Below are positions 8,451 to 15,651 of a DNA stretch of 32,184 bases, one piece after another. The number at the start of each line of letters is the position of its first letter. The first letter of the stretch is position 1. This stretch comes from CAYTZH01 sp964442285 (GTDB taxonomy: Bacteria > Myxococcota_A > UBA9160 > JAFDET01). The position numbers and the translations under genes were made by a program. The DNA is taken from positions 1 through 32,184 of the forward strand of contig CAYTZH010000048.1 in NCBI GenBank assembly GCA_964442285.1, read 5' to 3'. A model generated the notes under the pieces. The model did no database searches, was not told where the DNA came from, and saw only the letters and a list, made by a program, of their open reading frames with translations.

Positions 8451-9655
8451 GAGCGCTCCCCACGGAGCTTCTCCACCCGATCCCACAGATGGGCCGCCAC
8501 CTCGGCCTTGGCGAGCAGCGGCAGCGACTCGACGTCGCCTCCCGGCGAGACGAAGGTCACCGCGTTCTGGTCGCTCCCGAAGCCCGCATCGCCGCGCGAG
8601 ACGTCGTTCGCGACCAGGAGATCGCAGCCCTTGCGCGCCAGCTTCCGGCGCGCGGCCTCCACCACGTCGTGGGTCTCGGCGGCGAAGCCCACCACCAGCG
8701 GCCGGCCCGGTCGCGCGGAGATCTCGGCCAGGATGTCCGGATTGCGGACCAGCTGGAGGGTGAGCCCGGCGCCGTCCGGCAGATCCTCCTTCTTGATCTT
8801 CCGCGACGCGGCCTCCGCCGGGCGGAAGTCGGCGACCGCGGCGGTCATCACCACCGCCCCCACGCCGCCGAGCTCGGCCAGGACGGCGTCGCGCATCTCG
8901 AGGGCGGTCTCCACGTCCACCCGGCGCACGCCCCCCGGCGTCGGGAGCGCCGTCGGCCCCGACACCAGCACCACCTCCGCGCCGCGCCGCGCCGCCTCTG
9001 CGGCGATGGCGTAGCCCATCTTCCCCGAAGAGCGGTTGGTCAGCGCGCGCACCGAGTCCAGCGGCTCGCGGGTTCCGCCCGCGGTCACCAGCACCCGCTC
9101 CCCGGCCAGGCTGGCCGGGCCGAGCCGGCGATCGACGGCGTCGGCGATGGCGGCGACATCGGCCATCCGGCCCTCGCCCTGCCAGCCGCAGGCCAGCCAG
9201 CCGGCCTCGGGACCCACGAAGCCCACGTCCCGCTCGCGGAGCGTGGCGACGTTGGCCCGGGTGGCCGGGTGCTGCCACATGTTGACGTTCATCGCGGGGG
9301 CGACGAGCACAGGCGCCCGCGTCGCCAGGAGCAGCGTGGTGACCAGGTCGTCGGCCAGGCCCTGGGCCATCCGCGCGAGCACGCTCGCGGTGGCGGGAGC
9401 CACGACGACCGCCTCGGCCCAGTCGGCCAGGGCGATGTGATCGATCCGGCCTTCCTCGGCCGGGTCGAACAGCGCGCTGCGCACCGACTCGCCGGAGAGG
9501 GTCTGGAGCACCAGGGGGCTCACGAACTCGGCGGCGGCGGGCGTCAGGGCACAGCGGACGGCGTGACCGCGGGTGCGAAGGGCCCGGACCAGCTCCGGGA
9601 TCTTGTAGGCCGCAATCCCGCCGCTCACGGCGAGCAACACCCGCCGGTGGCTCAT
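8447..9655 (-). CDS. coaBC: bifunctional phosphopantothenoylcysteine decarboxylase / phosphopantothenate-cysteine ligase
   Basis: Dfp/CoaBC carries out the second and third steps of coenzyme A synthesis from pantothenate: ligation of cysteine to 4'-phosphopantothenate, then FMN-dependent decarboxylation. The 402 residues are of usual length. The CoaC half (about 1-185) shows LLAVSGGIAAYK, the catalytic-histidine region RIDHIALADWA, APAMNVNMW and the flexible flap cysteine in LACGWQGEGRM. The CoaB half shows VLVTAGGTREPLD, NRSSGKMGYAIA, AAVADFRP and RKIKK. The ATG at 9655 has GAAGGG upstream. It lies 16 bp after the phosphohexomutase stop and overlaps nfeD. Confidence 0.96.
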   Translation of the reverse strand: MSHRRVLLAVSGGIAAYKIPELVRALRTRGHAVRCALTPAAAEFVSPLVLQTLSGESVRSALFDPAEEGRIDHIALADWAEAVVVAPATASVLARMAQGLADDLVTTLLLATRAPVLVAPAMNVNMWQHPATRANVATLRERDVGFVGPEAGWLACGWQGEGRMADVAAIADAVDRRLGPASLAGERVLVTAGGTREPLDSVRALTNRSSGKMGYAIAAEAARRGAEVVLVSGPTALPTPGGVRRVDVETALEMRDAVLAELGGVGAVVMTAAVADFRPAEAASRKIKKEDLPDGAGLTLQLVRNPDILAEISARPGRPLVVGFAAETHDVVEAARRKLARKGCDLLVANDVSRGDAGFGSDQNAVTFVSPGGDVESLPLLAKAEVAAHLWDRVEKLRGERS

Positions 9656-9671
9656 CGAGAACCCTTCGGAA

Positions 9672-11147
9672 TCAATTGCATTTTGGAGAGCATAAGCGCC
9701 CCCGCCCACTCCGTCCATCCGCGGGGCCGGGTGCCAGCCACGCCATGCCCTGGCGCAGGCGCGCCTCGAGGCTGCGCCCGTTCGGGCCCTCGGCATACAC
9801 GCGGATCGCCCCCTCGGTCCCCGACGCCCGCAGCATGAGGAAGCCGTCGTCCAGCACCAGCCGCAGGCCCTGCCGGCGGTCCACCTCGCGGACGGGTGCG
9901 TCGAGGACACGTTCCGGGGTCGCCCGGCAGAGCTGCTCCAGCGCGTGACGCTGCTGCGCCCCGGCGACCACGGCCCGGCGCCCGCACGCGCTCACGCCGT
10001 GGGCGCGTTCCAGGGCGCGGAGCCGCGGCCCCAGGCGTCCGCCGTGGGCCGCGGCGACCTCCGCCAGGAGCGCCCCGGCGAGCATGCCGTCCTTGTCGCA
10101 GACGAAGGGGCTCCAGGCGAACCCGCCGCTCTCCTCCCCGGCCACGTCCGCGCGTCCCTGGCACAGGGATTCCGAGAGATACTTGAATGCGATCGGGTGG
10201 CGCTCCACCGCGAGGCCGTGAGCCCGCGCCACCTTCTCCACGAGCGAGCCGGTGGCCACCGACAGCGCCACCCCCCGCGCGATGCGCCCGGTCTGCGCCA
10301 GGTGGTCCACCAGCAGCGCCAGCGCCTGGGTGGCGCTCAGCGCACGGCCCTCGCCGTCGAGCACGGCGAAGCGGTCCGCGTCGCCATCGGTGGCCAGGCC
10401 CAGGCACGGAGTCCGGTGCTGTCGTACGGCCTGCTCCAGGGCACGCAGCCGCTCGGGCTCCGGGTCCGGCGGGTCACCTTCGAAGCGCGGATCCCGGCCC
10501 GCGCGGAGCACCCGGACCCCGACGCCGAGCTCGCGCAGCACCGCGTCGAGGACGCCGGCGCCGGCGCCGTGCATGGCGTCGTAGACGATGGCGAGCCGGC
10601 TGCGGCGAAGCAGGGTGCCGTCCAGCTCGGCCGCCAGGTCGCGGCAGTAGGCGGGCACCGGGTCCTGGGTCCGCATCCGGCCCCGCACCGGCGCGTCTTG
10701 GCCGGGGCCCGCCGCCAGGAGCTCGCCGGCCCGCGCCTCGAGCCAGCGGGTCTGCTCGGGCAGCAGGCTGCTGCCCGAGGCGTCCAGCACCTTCATGCCG
10801 TGGTGGGCGGGCGGGTTGTGGCTCGCGGTGAAGACCACGGCGGCGGCGGCCCCGCCGCGGCGGAGGGTGCGCGAGAGCACGGGCGTGGGCTGGGCGGGCT
10901 CGGCGGCGATCACGCGCAGGCCCCGTCCCGCCAGGGCCCGGGCCGCGCGGCGGGCGAGACGGGGACCGAAGTAGCGACGGTCGTGGGCCACCCAGACCCG
11001 CGCACCGGGCGCCCGCCCGGCGACCCAGTCGGCGACGGCGCCGGCGGCGGCGTCGACCCGCGGCAGGGTGATCTCCTCGCCGAGGATTCCCCGCCAGCCG
11101 CTCGTCCCGAAACGGATCGGCGGCGGGTCGCGGTGGGGAGGCGTCAA
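9672..11147 (-). CDS. phosphoglucomutase/phosphomannomutase family protein (alpha-D-phosphohexomutase)
   Basis: Cytoplasmic enzyme moving phosphate between O6 and O1 of a hexose through a phosphoserine. All four family signatures are present in 491 residues: N-terminal RFGTSGWRG, the phosphoserine loop FTASHNPPAHHGMKV, the metal loop ATDGDADRF, sugar recognition GEESGGFAW, and the phosphate loop RASGTEGAIRVYAEG near the C-terminus. Whether it prefers glucose-, mannose- or glucosamine-phosphate cannot be read from these motifs. GlmM is less likely, because GlmM usually has a different metal-loop context and is shorter. The TTG start at 11147 overlaps the coaD stop as TTGA, with GAGGG five bases upstream. 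It sits oddly between two CoA-synthesis genes. Confidence 0.9.
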   Translation of the reverse strand: MTPPHRDPPPIRFGTSGWRGILGEEITLPRVDAAAGAVADWVAGRAPGARVWVAHDRRYFGPRLARRAARALAGRGLRVIAAEPAQPTPVLSRTLRRGGAAAAVVFTASHNPPAHHGMKVLDASGSSLLPEQTRWLEARAGELLAAGPGQDAPVRGRMRTQDPVPAYCRDLAAELDGTLLRRSRLAIVYDAMHGAGAGVLDAVLRELGVGVRVLRAGRDPRFEGDPPDPEPERLRALEQAVRQHRTPCLGLATDGDADRFAVLDGEGRALSATQALALLVDHLAQTGRIARGVALSVATGSLVEKVARAHGLAVERHPIAFKYLSESLCQGRADVAGEESGGFAWSPFVCDKDGMLAGALLAEVAAAHGGRLGPRLRALERAHGVSACGRRAVVAGAQQRHALEQLCRATPERVLDAPVREVDRRQGLRLVLDDGFLMLRASGTEGAIRVYAEGPNGRSLEARLRQGMAWLAPGPADGRSGRGRLCSPKCN

Positions 11148-11644
11148 ACCGCCCTCACGCCCAGCTTCTCGCGCAGGCGCTCGGCGACCGCGGGAGGGAG
11201 GAAGTCGTGGACCGGCCCCCCGAAGCGCACCAGCTCCTTGAGCCGCGAGGAGCTGACGTAGAAGTACTCCTGGCTGGTCATCATGAAGACGGTCTCGATC
11301 TCGGGGTGCAGGTGCTTGTTCATGAGCGCCATCTCGAACTCGTACTCGAAATCCGACATGGCGCGGAGCCCGCGGATCACGACGCTCGCACCGCTGCTGC
11401 GCGCGTACTCGACGAGCAGTCCGTCGATCACCTCGATCCGGACGCCCGGCTCCTTGCCGAGCACCAGCTCGAGCATCTCCACCCGCTCCTCGGTGCTGAA
11501 GAGTCCGGACTTGCCCACGTTCTTGGCGACCCCCACGATCAGCTCGCCGAAGACGGAGCGCGCCCGGCGGATGATGTCGAGATGACCGTTGGTCACGGGA
11601 TCGAAGCTGGCGGGAAACACGGCGACCGGGGCGACGGGACTCAT
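11144..11644 (-). CDS. coaD: phosphopantetheine adenylyltransferase
   Basis: CoaD transfers AMP from ATP to 4'-phosphopantetheine, giving dephospho-CoA, the fourth step of coenzyme A synthesis. The 166 residues show the nucleotidyltransferase signature FPASFDPVTNGHLDII, then GVAKNVGKSGLF, VIRGLRAMSDFEYEFEMALMN, and the conserved YFYVSSSRLKELVRFGG near the C-terminus. The ATG at 11644 overlaps the rsmD stop (ATGA). The best ribosome-binding sequence, AGGGAG, is a little far (about 13 bases). The rsmD-coaD pairing is common in bacteria. Confidence 0.97.
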   Translation of the reverse strand: MSPVAPVAVFPASFDPVTNGHLDIIRRARSVFGELIVGVAKNVGKSGLFSTEERVEMLELVLGKEPGVRIEVIDGLLVEYARSSGASVVIRGLRAMSDFEYEFEMALMNKHLHPEIETVFMMTSQEYFYVSSSRLKELVRFGGPVHDFLPPAVAERLREKLGVRAV

Positions 11645-12219
11645 GGGTGGATCGGTTCTCCCTGGGCTTCGACCGGCACGAGCCGGCGCACGAGGGTGTC
11701 CCCGTAGCGCCGTTCGTGGTCCACCGCCAGCCCTGGGGGCATCTCGGGCGGCTCGCGGACCCCGCACTCGAGCACGATCCGTGCATCGGGCGCCAGGAGG
11801 TCCCCGGCGGCGAGCCGGGGCAGGACGCGCGCCGCCTCTCCGCCCCGATAGGGCGGATCCAGCAGCACCAGGTCGAAGCGCCGGCCCACCCGGGCGAGCC
11901 GGTCGAGCACGGCCCGCGCCTCGCCGGCGTGCACCTCCACCGCCGCGTCGCCGGCGAGCCCCAGCAGCTCGAGGTTGCCGCGGAGTGTCGCGAGGGCGCG
12001 CCGGGCGCGCTCGCAGAACACGACGGAGGCCGCGCCGCGCGAGAGCGCCTCGATCCCCAACGCGCCCGTGCCCGCATAGGCATCCAGCACGCGGGCCCCG
12101 TCCAGCGGGCCGAGGCTCGCGAACATCGACTCGCGTACCCGGTCCGATGTCGGTCGGACGCCCGCCTCGGGTGCGGCGCGGAGCTTGCGGCCGCGGAAAC
12201 GACCGGCGATCACGCGCAC
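11641..12219 (-). CDS. rsmD: 16S rRNA (guanine966-N2)-methyltransferase
   Basis: SAM-dependent methyltransferase acting on G966 of 16S rRNA in the 30S subunit. The 192 residues match the family length. Motifs: N-terminal VIAGRFRGRKL, PTSDRVRESMFASL, SAM-binding VLDAYAGTGALGIEALSRG and catalytic motif IV as DPPY (LLDPPYRGG). The reading frame is open far upstream, but homology begins at RVIAG. The GTG at 12219 has GGGAG eight bases upstream and is chosen as the start. It is the first gene of an eight-gene minus-strand operon reaching hflC. Confidence 0.94.
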   Translation of the reverse strand: MRVIAGRFRGRKLRAAPEAGVRPTSDRVRESMFASLGPLDGARVLDAYAGTGALGIEALSRGAASVVFCERARRALATLRGNLELLGLAGDAAVEVHAGEARAVLDRLARVGRRFDLVLLDPPYRGGEAARVLPRLAAGDLLAPDARIVLECGVREPPEMPPGLAVDHERRYGDTLVRRLVPVEAQGEPIHP

Positions 12220-12302
12220 CGCGGCGCTCCCGATCGGAGGCTTCGCCCGTGGCTCGAACGGGTGACCGGCGGTCCGGCCAGGGTGTTCCCCGGTGCGCCG
12301 AT

Positions 12303-12335
12303 GCGGAGGTGTCGCATTATCGGCACGCCCTCCGC
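12303..12335. repeat. imperfect hairpin in the rsmD upstream region
   Basis: GCGGAGG (12303-12309) pairs with CCTCCGC (12329-12335). Inside it TGTCG (12310-12314) pairs with CGGCA (12321-12325) with one G-U pair, leaving a 3-base bulge and the AT-rich loop CATTAT. It could be a regulator site or an RNA structure. Confidence 0.45.
12316..12321 (-). promoter_or_regulatory. possible -10 box for the rsmD operon
   Basis: On the minus strand this reads GATAAT, one of few AT-rich hexamers in the region and about 97 bases upstream of the rsmD GTG. No good -35 is seen 16-18 bases further upstream, so this is weak. Confidence 0.25.
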
Positions 12336-12550
12336 GCGCCGACTCTTTCGGGTGATCTCCGAGGGTGACGCGTTCGGGCGACCTGCTAAGGTCGGCGCGA
12401 TAGCGCGTCGCACGGGGGTAGCCGACACGTCGATGCGGCAACCTCCGACCGCGCAATCGATCTGATTCCGTCCCGGTGCACCGAGCAGAGCCCGATCCGT
12501 TGCGTGCCATCGGGTGAAGGGGCGGGTTCGGGTCATTGCAGTGCTCGCGC

Positions 12551-12566
12551 TTTCAGCAGCTTGAAA
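12551..12566. promoter_or_regulatory. short dyad upstream of the XRE gene, possible operator
   Basis: TTTCA-GCAGCT-TGAAA is an inverted repeat with perfect 5 bp arms, 56 bases upstream of the XRE start. XRE-family proteins often bind such short dyads near their own promoter. Autoregulation is inferred only from position. Confidence 0.3.
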
Positions 12567-12621
12567 CTTGTGCGTGCTGCCTCGCCTGCCGAGGCCCGCA
12601 CCAACCTTCGAGGGAAAGACG

Positions 12622-12861
12622 ATGGCCTCCGTCCAAGTAGAGAGACTGAAGCGCAAACTACCGGAGCGCCTGGCCCAGGTCCGGTCGGACCGATCCCAGC
12701 GACAGTTCGCCCGGGATCTCGGGGTCTTCCAGCAGAACGTGAATCGCTACGAGAGCGGGACCACGCCCCATACCGACTTCCTCATCACCCTCGCCCTGAA
12801 GGAGAACATCTCCCTGGACTGGCTCCTCCTCGGCAAGGGACGGATGAAGCGCAGCCGCTGA
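12622..12861 (+). CDS. small XRE/CI-type helix-turn-helix regulator
   Basis: A 79-residue DNA-binding protein made almost entirely of one helix-turn-helix domain of the XRE/phage CI repressor type. RSQRQFARDLGVFQQNVNRY (about residues 22-41) fits the turn and recognition helix, and ITLALKENISLDWLLLGKG matches the end of this family. There is no ligand-binding or oligomerisation domain, so it probably acts as a dimer through the last helices. The ATG at 12622 follows CGAGGGAAAG, a good ribosome-binding site; longer in-frame upstream options lack one. It has no toxin, integrase or phage partner beside it. Its target is unknown; the nearby dyads are candidates. Confidence 0.85.
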   Translation: MASVQVERLKRKLPERLAQVRSDRSQRQFARDLGVFQQNVNRYESGTTPHTDFLITLALKENISLDWLLLGKGRMKRSR

Positions 12862-12867
12862 GCCGGA

Positions 12868-12898
12868 TGCGGGTCGTTCCCGGCGGGGACGACCCGCA
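12868..12898 (+). terminator. strong hairpin just after the XRE gene
   Basis: TGCGGGTCGT (12868-12877) and ACGACCCGCA (12889-12898) form a perfect 10 bp stem with an 11-base loop, starting seven bases after the XRE stop. No T-run follows. It is probably a terminator for the XRE transcript, but could also be a dyad protein site upstream of the sigma-54 promoter. Confidence 0.5.
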
Positions 12899-12931
12899 CG
12901 CCGAGCCGCGAGGGCAGCCGGTGGCCGTCGA

Positions 12932-12949
12932 AGGGAAGAAAACTTCCCT
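12932..12949. promoter_or_regulatory. palindrome, candidate enhancer site for a sigma-54 activator
   Basis: AGGGAAG-AAAA-CTTCCCT is a perfect 7 bp inverted repeat around an AT core. It is centred about 124 bases upstream of the transcription start predicted from the sigma-54 promoter at 13039-13054, within the usual range for NtrC-type enhancer sites. An alternative reading is a second terminator after the XRE gene. Confidence 0.45.
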
Positions 12950-13038
12950 CTTCCCACCGCCTCGCGATCCCCGTCCCGCTGCAACCCAGCGCGCCAAGCG
13001 CCATCGAACCCAGGTGATTCCGGCCCCGCCCCGCCGGG

Positions 13039-13054
13039 GGGCACGCTCCTTGCT
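13039..13054 (+). promoter_or_regulatory. sigma-54 (RpoN) -24/-12 promoter
   Basis: GGGCACGCTCCTTGCT matches the RpoN consensus TGGCACG-N4-TTGCW at every specified position except the first base. The invariant GG (13040-13041) and GC (13052-13053) are exactly ten bases apart. It lies in non-coding sequence about 75 bases upstream of the DUF5658-like gene start and on the same strand. The expected transcription start is near 13065. Two NtrC-type activators are encoded elsewhere in the window. Confidence 0.75.
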
Positions 13055-13092
13055 GCTGTAAGGGGCCGACGGCACGCGACCCGGGGACTCAG

Positions 13093-13120
13093 CCCCCCGA
13101 GGGGACGGACCGTCGGGGGG
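13093..13120 (+). other. leader hairpin before the DUF5658-like gene
   Basis: CCCCCCGA (13093-13100) and TCGGGGGG (13113-13120) form an 8 bp stem with a 12-base loop in the predicted 5' leader. The G-run is the closest purine-rich sequence to the ATG at 13130, so the stem could limit ribosome access. No known riboswitch was recognised. Confidence 0.45.
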
Positions 13121-13129
13121 TTCGAAGTC

Positions 13130-13483
13130 ATGCTGCTGCCGCTGGCCGTGCTCGTGTTGGTGCTGACGGCCCTGGACCACTGGACCACCTATGTCTGCCT
13201 CCAGGCCTCCGTGAAGGGCTGGCTGGTGACGGAGGGCAACCCGCTGGCAGCCTGGCTGTTCGACCGCTTCGGGCTCGTGGAGGGACTGGCCATCGACACG
13301 CTCGTGACCCTCGCGGCCGTGGCCTTCGTGGCGCGGACGGACCTGCTCGGCGCGCACGCGAAGCTGGCGTGCCTCGGGCTGCTCGCCGCCACCACTGCCT
13401 ACGCGGTGACCAACAACCTGGGCGCCGTCCACGCCCTCGGCCTGTCGCTGCTGGGCGGGAACGGCGGAGGCATCGCCGGATGA
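13130..13483 (+). CDS. DUF5658-like small integral membrane protein
   Basis: A 117-residue protein with three or four predicted TM helices (about residues 2-16, 50-70, 78-95 and a weak fourth near 100). The pattern DHWTTYVCL followed by EGNPLAAWLF resembles the DUF5658 family, whose function is unknown. The ATG at 13130 lies behind a weak ribosome-binding sequence, and a stable hairpin sits just upstream. The stop overlaps the lytic transglycosylase start (ATGA), so the two genes are co-translated and are probably under the sigma-54 promoter at 13039-13054. A role in anchoring or assisting the transglycosylase is an inference from this coupling. Confidence 0.75.
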   Translation: MLLPLAVLVLVLTALDHWTTYVCLQASVKGWLVTEGNPLAAWLFDRFGLVEGLAIDTLVTLAAVAFVARTDLLGAHAKLACLGLLAATTAYAVTNNLGAVHALGLSLLGGNGGGIAG

Positions 13484-14115
13484 ATCGGGCCGGACGCCGT
13501 TCCACACTGCTGGCCGTGGCGGCCTCGGGGCTCCTGTGCACGTCGTTTCACGTGCCGGGTGGCGTGGCGTCGGCGCCCACTCCGGCGAAGACCGCCGCCC
13601 TGCCCGCCGTCGGCGCCGCTCCCCGGGCTCCCGATCCCGCGGTGGCGGCGGTGGTGGCGCGGATGGAGCGCTACCGCACGGGGCTCGACCGCCACGAGCT
13701 CCGCGGCCTCGCCCGCACCGTCGTGCGCGAGGCCCGGCGCCACGAGGTCGCCATCGACCTGGTGCTGGCGGTGATGCACGTGGAGAGCCGCTTCAACCCG
13801 TTCGCCGTCTCCCCCGTGGGCGCCATCGGCTTGATGCAGCTGCTGCCCACGACCGCCGAGGAGCTCGCCCTCGAGCGCGGCATCCCCTGGCGCGGCACCC
13901 GGACCCTGTTCGAGCCGGAGATCAACGTGGTCCTCGGCGTGGCCTATCTGCGCTGGCTGCGGGACCGCTACGGCAGCCTCGACGCCACGCTCGCCGCCTA
14001 CAACTGGGGGCCGGGTCGCATCGACCGTCGGCTCCGCGCGGGACGTCCGCTGCCCGCGCGCTACGTCGACGACGTCCTGGCGGTCTACCGGGCCGCGCCC
14101 GAGTCGCGCTCCTAG
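13480..14115 (+). CDS. SLT-domain lytic transglycosylase
   Basis: Periplasmic or membrane-attached murein lyase of the Slt/MltE type, cutting the MurNAc-GlcNAc bond to give 1,6-anhydroMurNAc ends. The 211 residues have an N-terminal signal sequence (about 1-32, likely cleavage after VASA), a linker rich in Ala and Pro, and one SLT domain (about 78-200). The catalytic glutamate is Glu102 in MHVESRFNPFAVSP, followed by GAIGLMQLLPTTA and AYNWGPGRID. A lipoprotein reading is less likely because the lipobox around Cys20 (GLLC) is poor. The ATG at 13480 overlaps the previous stop, with GGAGG about ten bases upstream. Its anhydro-muropeptide products are what AnmK, encoded in the same window, would eventually recycle. 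Confidence 0.9.
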   Translation: MNRAGRRSTLLAVAASGLLCTSFHVPGGVASAPTPAKTAALPAVGAAPRAPDPAVAAVVARMERYRTGLDRHELRGLARTVVREARRHEVAIDLVLAVMHVESRFNPFAVSPVGAIGLMQLLPTTAEELALERGIPWRGTRTLFEPEINVVLGVAYLRWLRDRYGSLDATLAAYNWGPGRIDRRLRAGRPLPARYVDDVLAVYRAAPESRS

Positions 14116-14140
14116 CACCGCTCGGCACGGACCCGGCGAG

Positions 14141-15565
14141 CTAGCGCCCACCCACCAGCGCCGCGGCGAAGGCATCCACGGCGGCCATCGCGGCCACGTC
14201 GGAGCGCGCCCCGTTGACGAGGATGGAGAAAGCCAGCTCTTCGCCGTCGCCGCGACGGGCGAAGCCGGACAGACCCGTCACGCCGTCGAGCAGGCCGGTC
14301 TTGGCGCGCAGCGCGTCGACCGAGCCGCCCGTGCGCTTCTCGAGGGTGCCGTCCCGGGCGGCGATGGGCAGGGCCGCGAGCAGCTCGGGACCGAAGGCGA
14401 AGGAGTGCTTCGCACGCCGCAGGGCCTCGACCAGGTGTCGGGGCGTCACCCGGTTGTCGCGGGCGAGCCCTGAGCCGTCCACCAGGGTCAGGGCGGACGC
14501 GTCGAGACCCAGCCGGCCCAGGCTCGCGCGGACGGCCTCGCGGCCGCTCGCCCAGGAGCCGGCCACGGAGCCGCGCTCGCGTCCGAGCTGCTTGAGCAGC
14601 ATCTCCGCGATGGCGTTGTTGCTGTACTTCAGGCAGAGGCTCACCACCTCGGCCAGGGGTGGCCCCTCGAAGGCCAGGATCTCGTATCGCGCCTCGGGGG
14701 CCATCCCGCGCACCACCTCCCCGGCCACCTCGATGCCCACCGCCTCCAGCTGGAGGCGCAGCACGGCACCGGCGTACAGGCCCGGATCCGCCACGCTGCG
14801 GTAGAAGACCACGGGCGCGGCGCCGGCGGGGAGGCGCCCGCCCACGCGGATCCGCTCGTGGCCCGCGCGGGCGGAACGGCCGACCGAGAGCGTGGCCGCG
14901 CTGCCGGGCGACCCGGTCCGCGCCTCGTTCACGATCCGGAGGTAGCCGATCGGAGGATCCAGCGTCACCGACACGGGCGCGCCCGGCGCGGCGCCCGGTG
15001 CGACCTCCACGGCGAAGGCCCCATAGTTGGCGGTGAGGGCGCCGATCGGCGCGTGATAGGCCCGCGACGAGACCTTCCCCCAGCCGGGGCTCCAGCGCTC
15101 GGCGTCGAAGGCCCGGTCGTCCACGACGAGGTCGCCGCGCACCGTTCGCACGCCCGCCCGGCGGAGGTCCGCCGCAATCCGCCACCAGCGCTCGGAGGTG
15201 AGCGCCGGGTCGCCGCCGCCCTCCACCACCAGACGCGCCACGGCGCCGTCGGCGTCGGGCGGCGCGTCGCTCCGGAAGCGGGTCGTGAAGCGATGGGTGG
15301 GGCCCAGCGACTCGAGGGCGGCCAGGGTGGTCAGCACCTTCAGGTTGGAGGCGGGGATCAGCGGCTTGTCGGCCTGACGCGCGAACACGGGCGCGCCGTC
15401 CGCCGCGCGCACGACCAGGACCCCCACCCGCGCGCCGCGCAGCCCGGGGTGGTCGAGGGCCTCGGCCAGGCCGGCCGTGCCGGAGTCCGGCGTCCCCTGG
15501 GCCGACGCGGCGCAGGCACAGGCGAGCAGGAGGACCGCGAGCAGGAGCAGCGGGCGAGTGGGCAT
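14141..15565 (-). CDS. dacB: D-alanyl-D-alanine carboxypeptidase/endopeptidase (PBP4, peptidase S13)
   Basis: Periplasmic low-molecular-weight penicillin-binding protein that trims the terminal D-Ala and cuts DD-crosslinks. The 474 residues have a signal peptide (about 1-22, with ACAASAQ) and the three active-site motifs of S13 enzymes: SxxK as Ser73-Asn-Leu-Lys76 (PASNLK), SxN as Ser315-Asn-Asn317 (YSNNAIAE) and KTG at 422-424 (RAKTGLLDG). The long spacing between SxxK and SxN fits the extra domains of PBP4. The ATG at 15565 has no clear ribosome-binding site. It is divergent from the SpmAB operon across 86 bp, in which a weak minus-strand TTGCTC/GATAAG pair is the only promoter-like element I see. 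It is convergent with the lytic transglycosylase. Confidence 0.95.
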   Translation of the reverse strand: MPTRPLLLLAVLLLACACAASAQGTPDSGTAGLAEALDHPGLRGARVGVLVVRAADGAPVFARQADKPLIPASNLKVLTTLAALESLGPTHRFTTRFRSDAPPDADGAVARLVVEGGGDPALTSERWWRIAADLRRAGVRTVRGDLVVDDRAFDAERWSPGWGKVSSRAYHAPIGALTANYGAFAVEVAPGAAPGAPVSVTLDPPIGYLRIVNEARTGSPGSAATLSVGRSARAGHERIRVGGRLPAGAAPVVFYRSVADPGLYAGAVLRLQLEAVGIEVAGEVVRGMAPEARYEILAFEGPPLAEVVSLCLKYSNNAIAEMLLKQLGRERGSVAGSWASGREAVRASLGRLGLDASALTLVDGSGLARDNRVTPRHLVEALRRAKHSFAFGPELLAALPIAARDGTLEKRTGGSVDALRAKTGLLDGVTGLSGFARRGDGEELAFSILVNGARSDVAAMAAVDAFAAALVGGR

Positions 15566-15651
15566 CGCAGACCGGAGGCGGGGGTGGGTTCGGACCGGGT
15601 GGAGCGCTTGACGACCGCGAGCTTATCGGGGAGCCTGCCGCCGAGCAATCG

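Larger units (their letters stand above)
12220..12621. other. 402 bp intergenic region between divergent rsmD and the XRE gene
   Basis: No convincing gene is seen here; the frames lack ribosome-binding sites and family motifs. It must hold the divergent promoters for the rsmD-hflC operon and the small XRE regulator. Visible structure: an imperfect hairpin at 12303-12335 containing a possible minus-strand -10 box, and a short dyad at 12551-12566 close to the XRE gene. Confidence 0.7.

Noticed and set aside
7063..8463. Upstream extension of the slipin frame through nfeD
   Set aside because: The extension is low-complexity Arg/Gly/Ala sequence antisense in phase to nothing known; slipin homology and the strong ribosome-binding site place the start at 7062.
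9652..9693. Fourteen-codon frame (MLSKMQLIPKGSR) ending in ATGA at the coaBC start
   Set aside because: It overlaps the end of the phosphohexomutase, has no ribosome-binding site and is too short to judge; chance is the simplest explanation.
11148..12083. Upstream extension of the phosphohexomutase frame through coaD and rsmD
   Set aside because: The extra residues are out of frame with two well-supported genes; homology begins at the TTG overlapping the coaD stop.
12321..12335. Second sigma-54-like site (CGGCACGCCCTCCGC)
   Set aside because: The GG-N10-GC spacing fits, but the -12 element is CCGC rather than TTGC, and it would leave a leader of nearly 300 bases.
12622..12861. XRE gene as a prophage or toxin-antitoxin remnant
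   Set aside because: There is no toxin, integrase, att repeat or other phage gene nearby, and base composition is only slightly different from its surroundings.
13000..13129. Possible c-di-GMP (GEMM) riboswitch before the DUF5658-like gene
   Set aside because: The leader is structured and GC-rich, but the conserved GEMM elements around GCAAACC and GACGCAAAGCC are absent.
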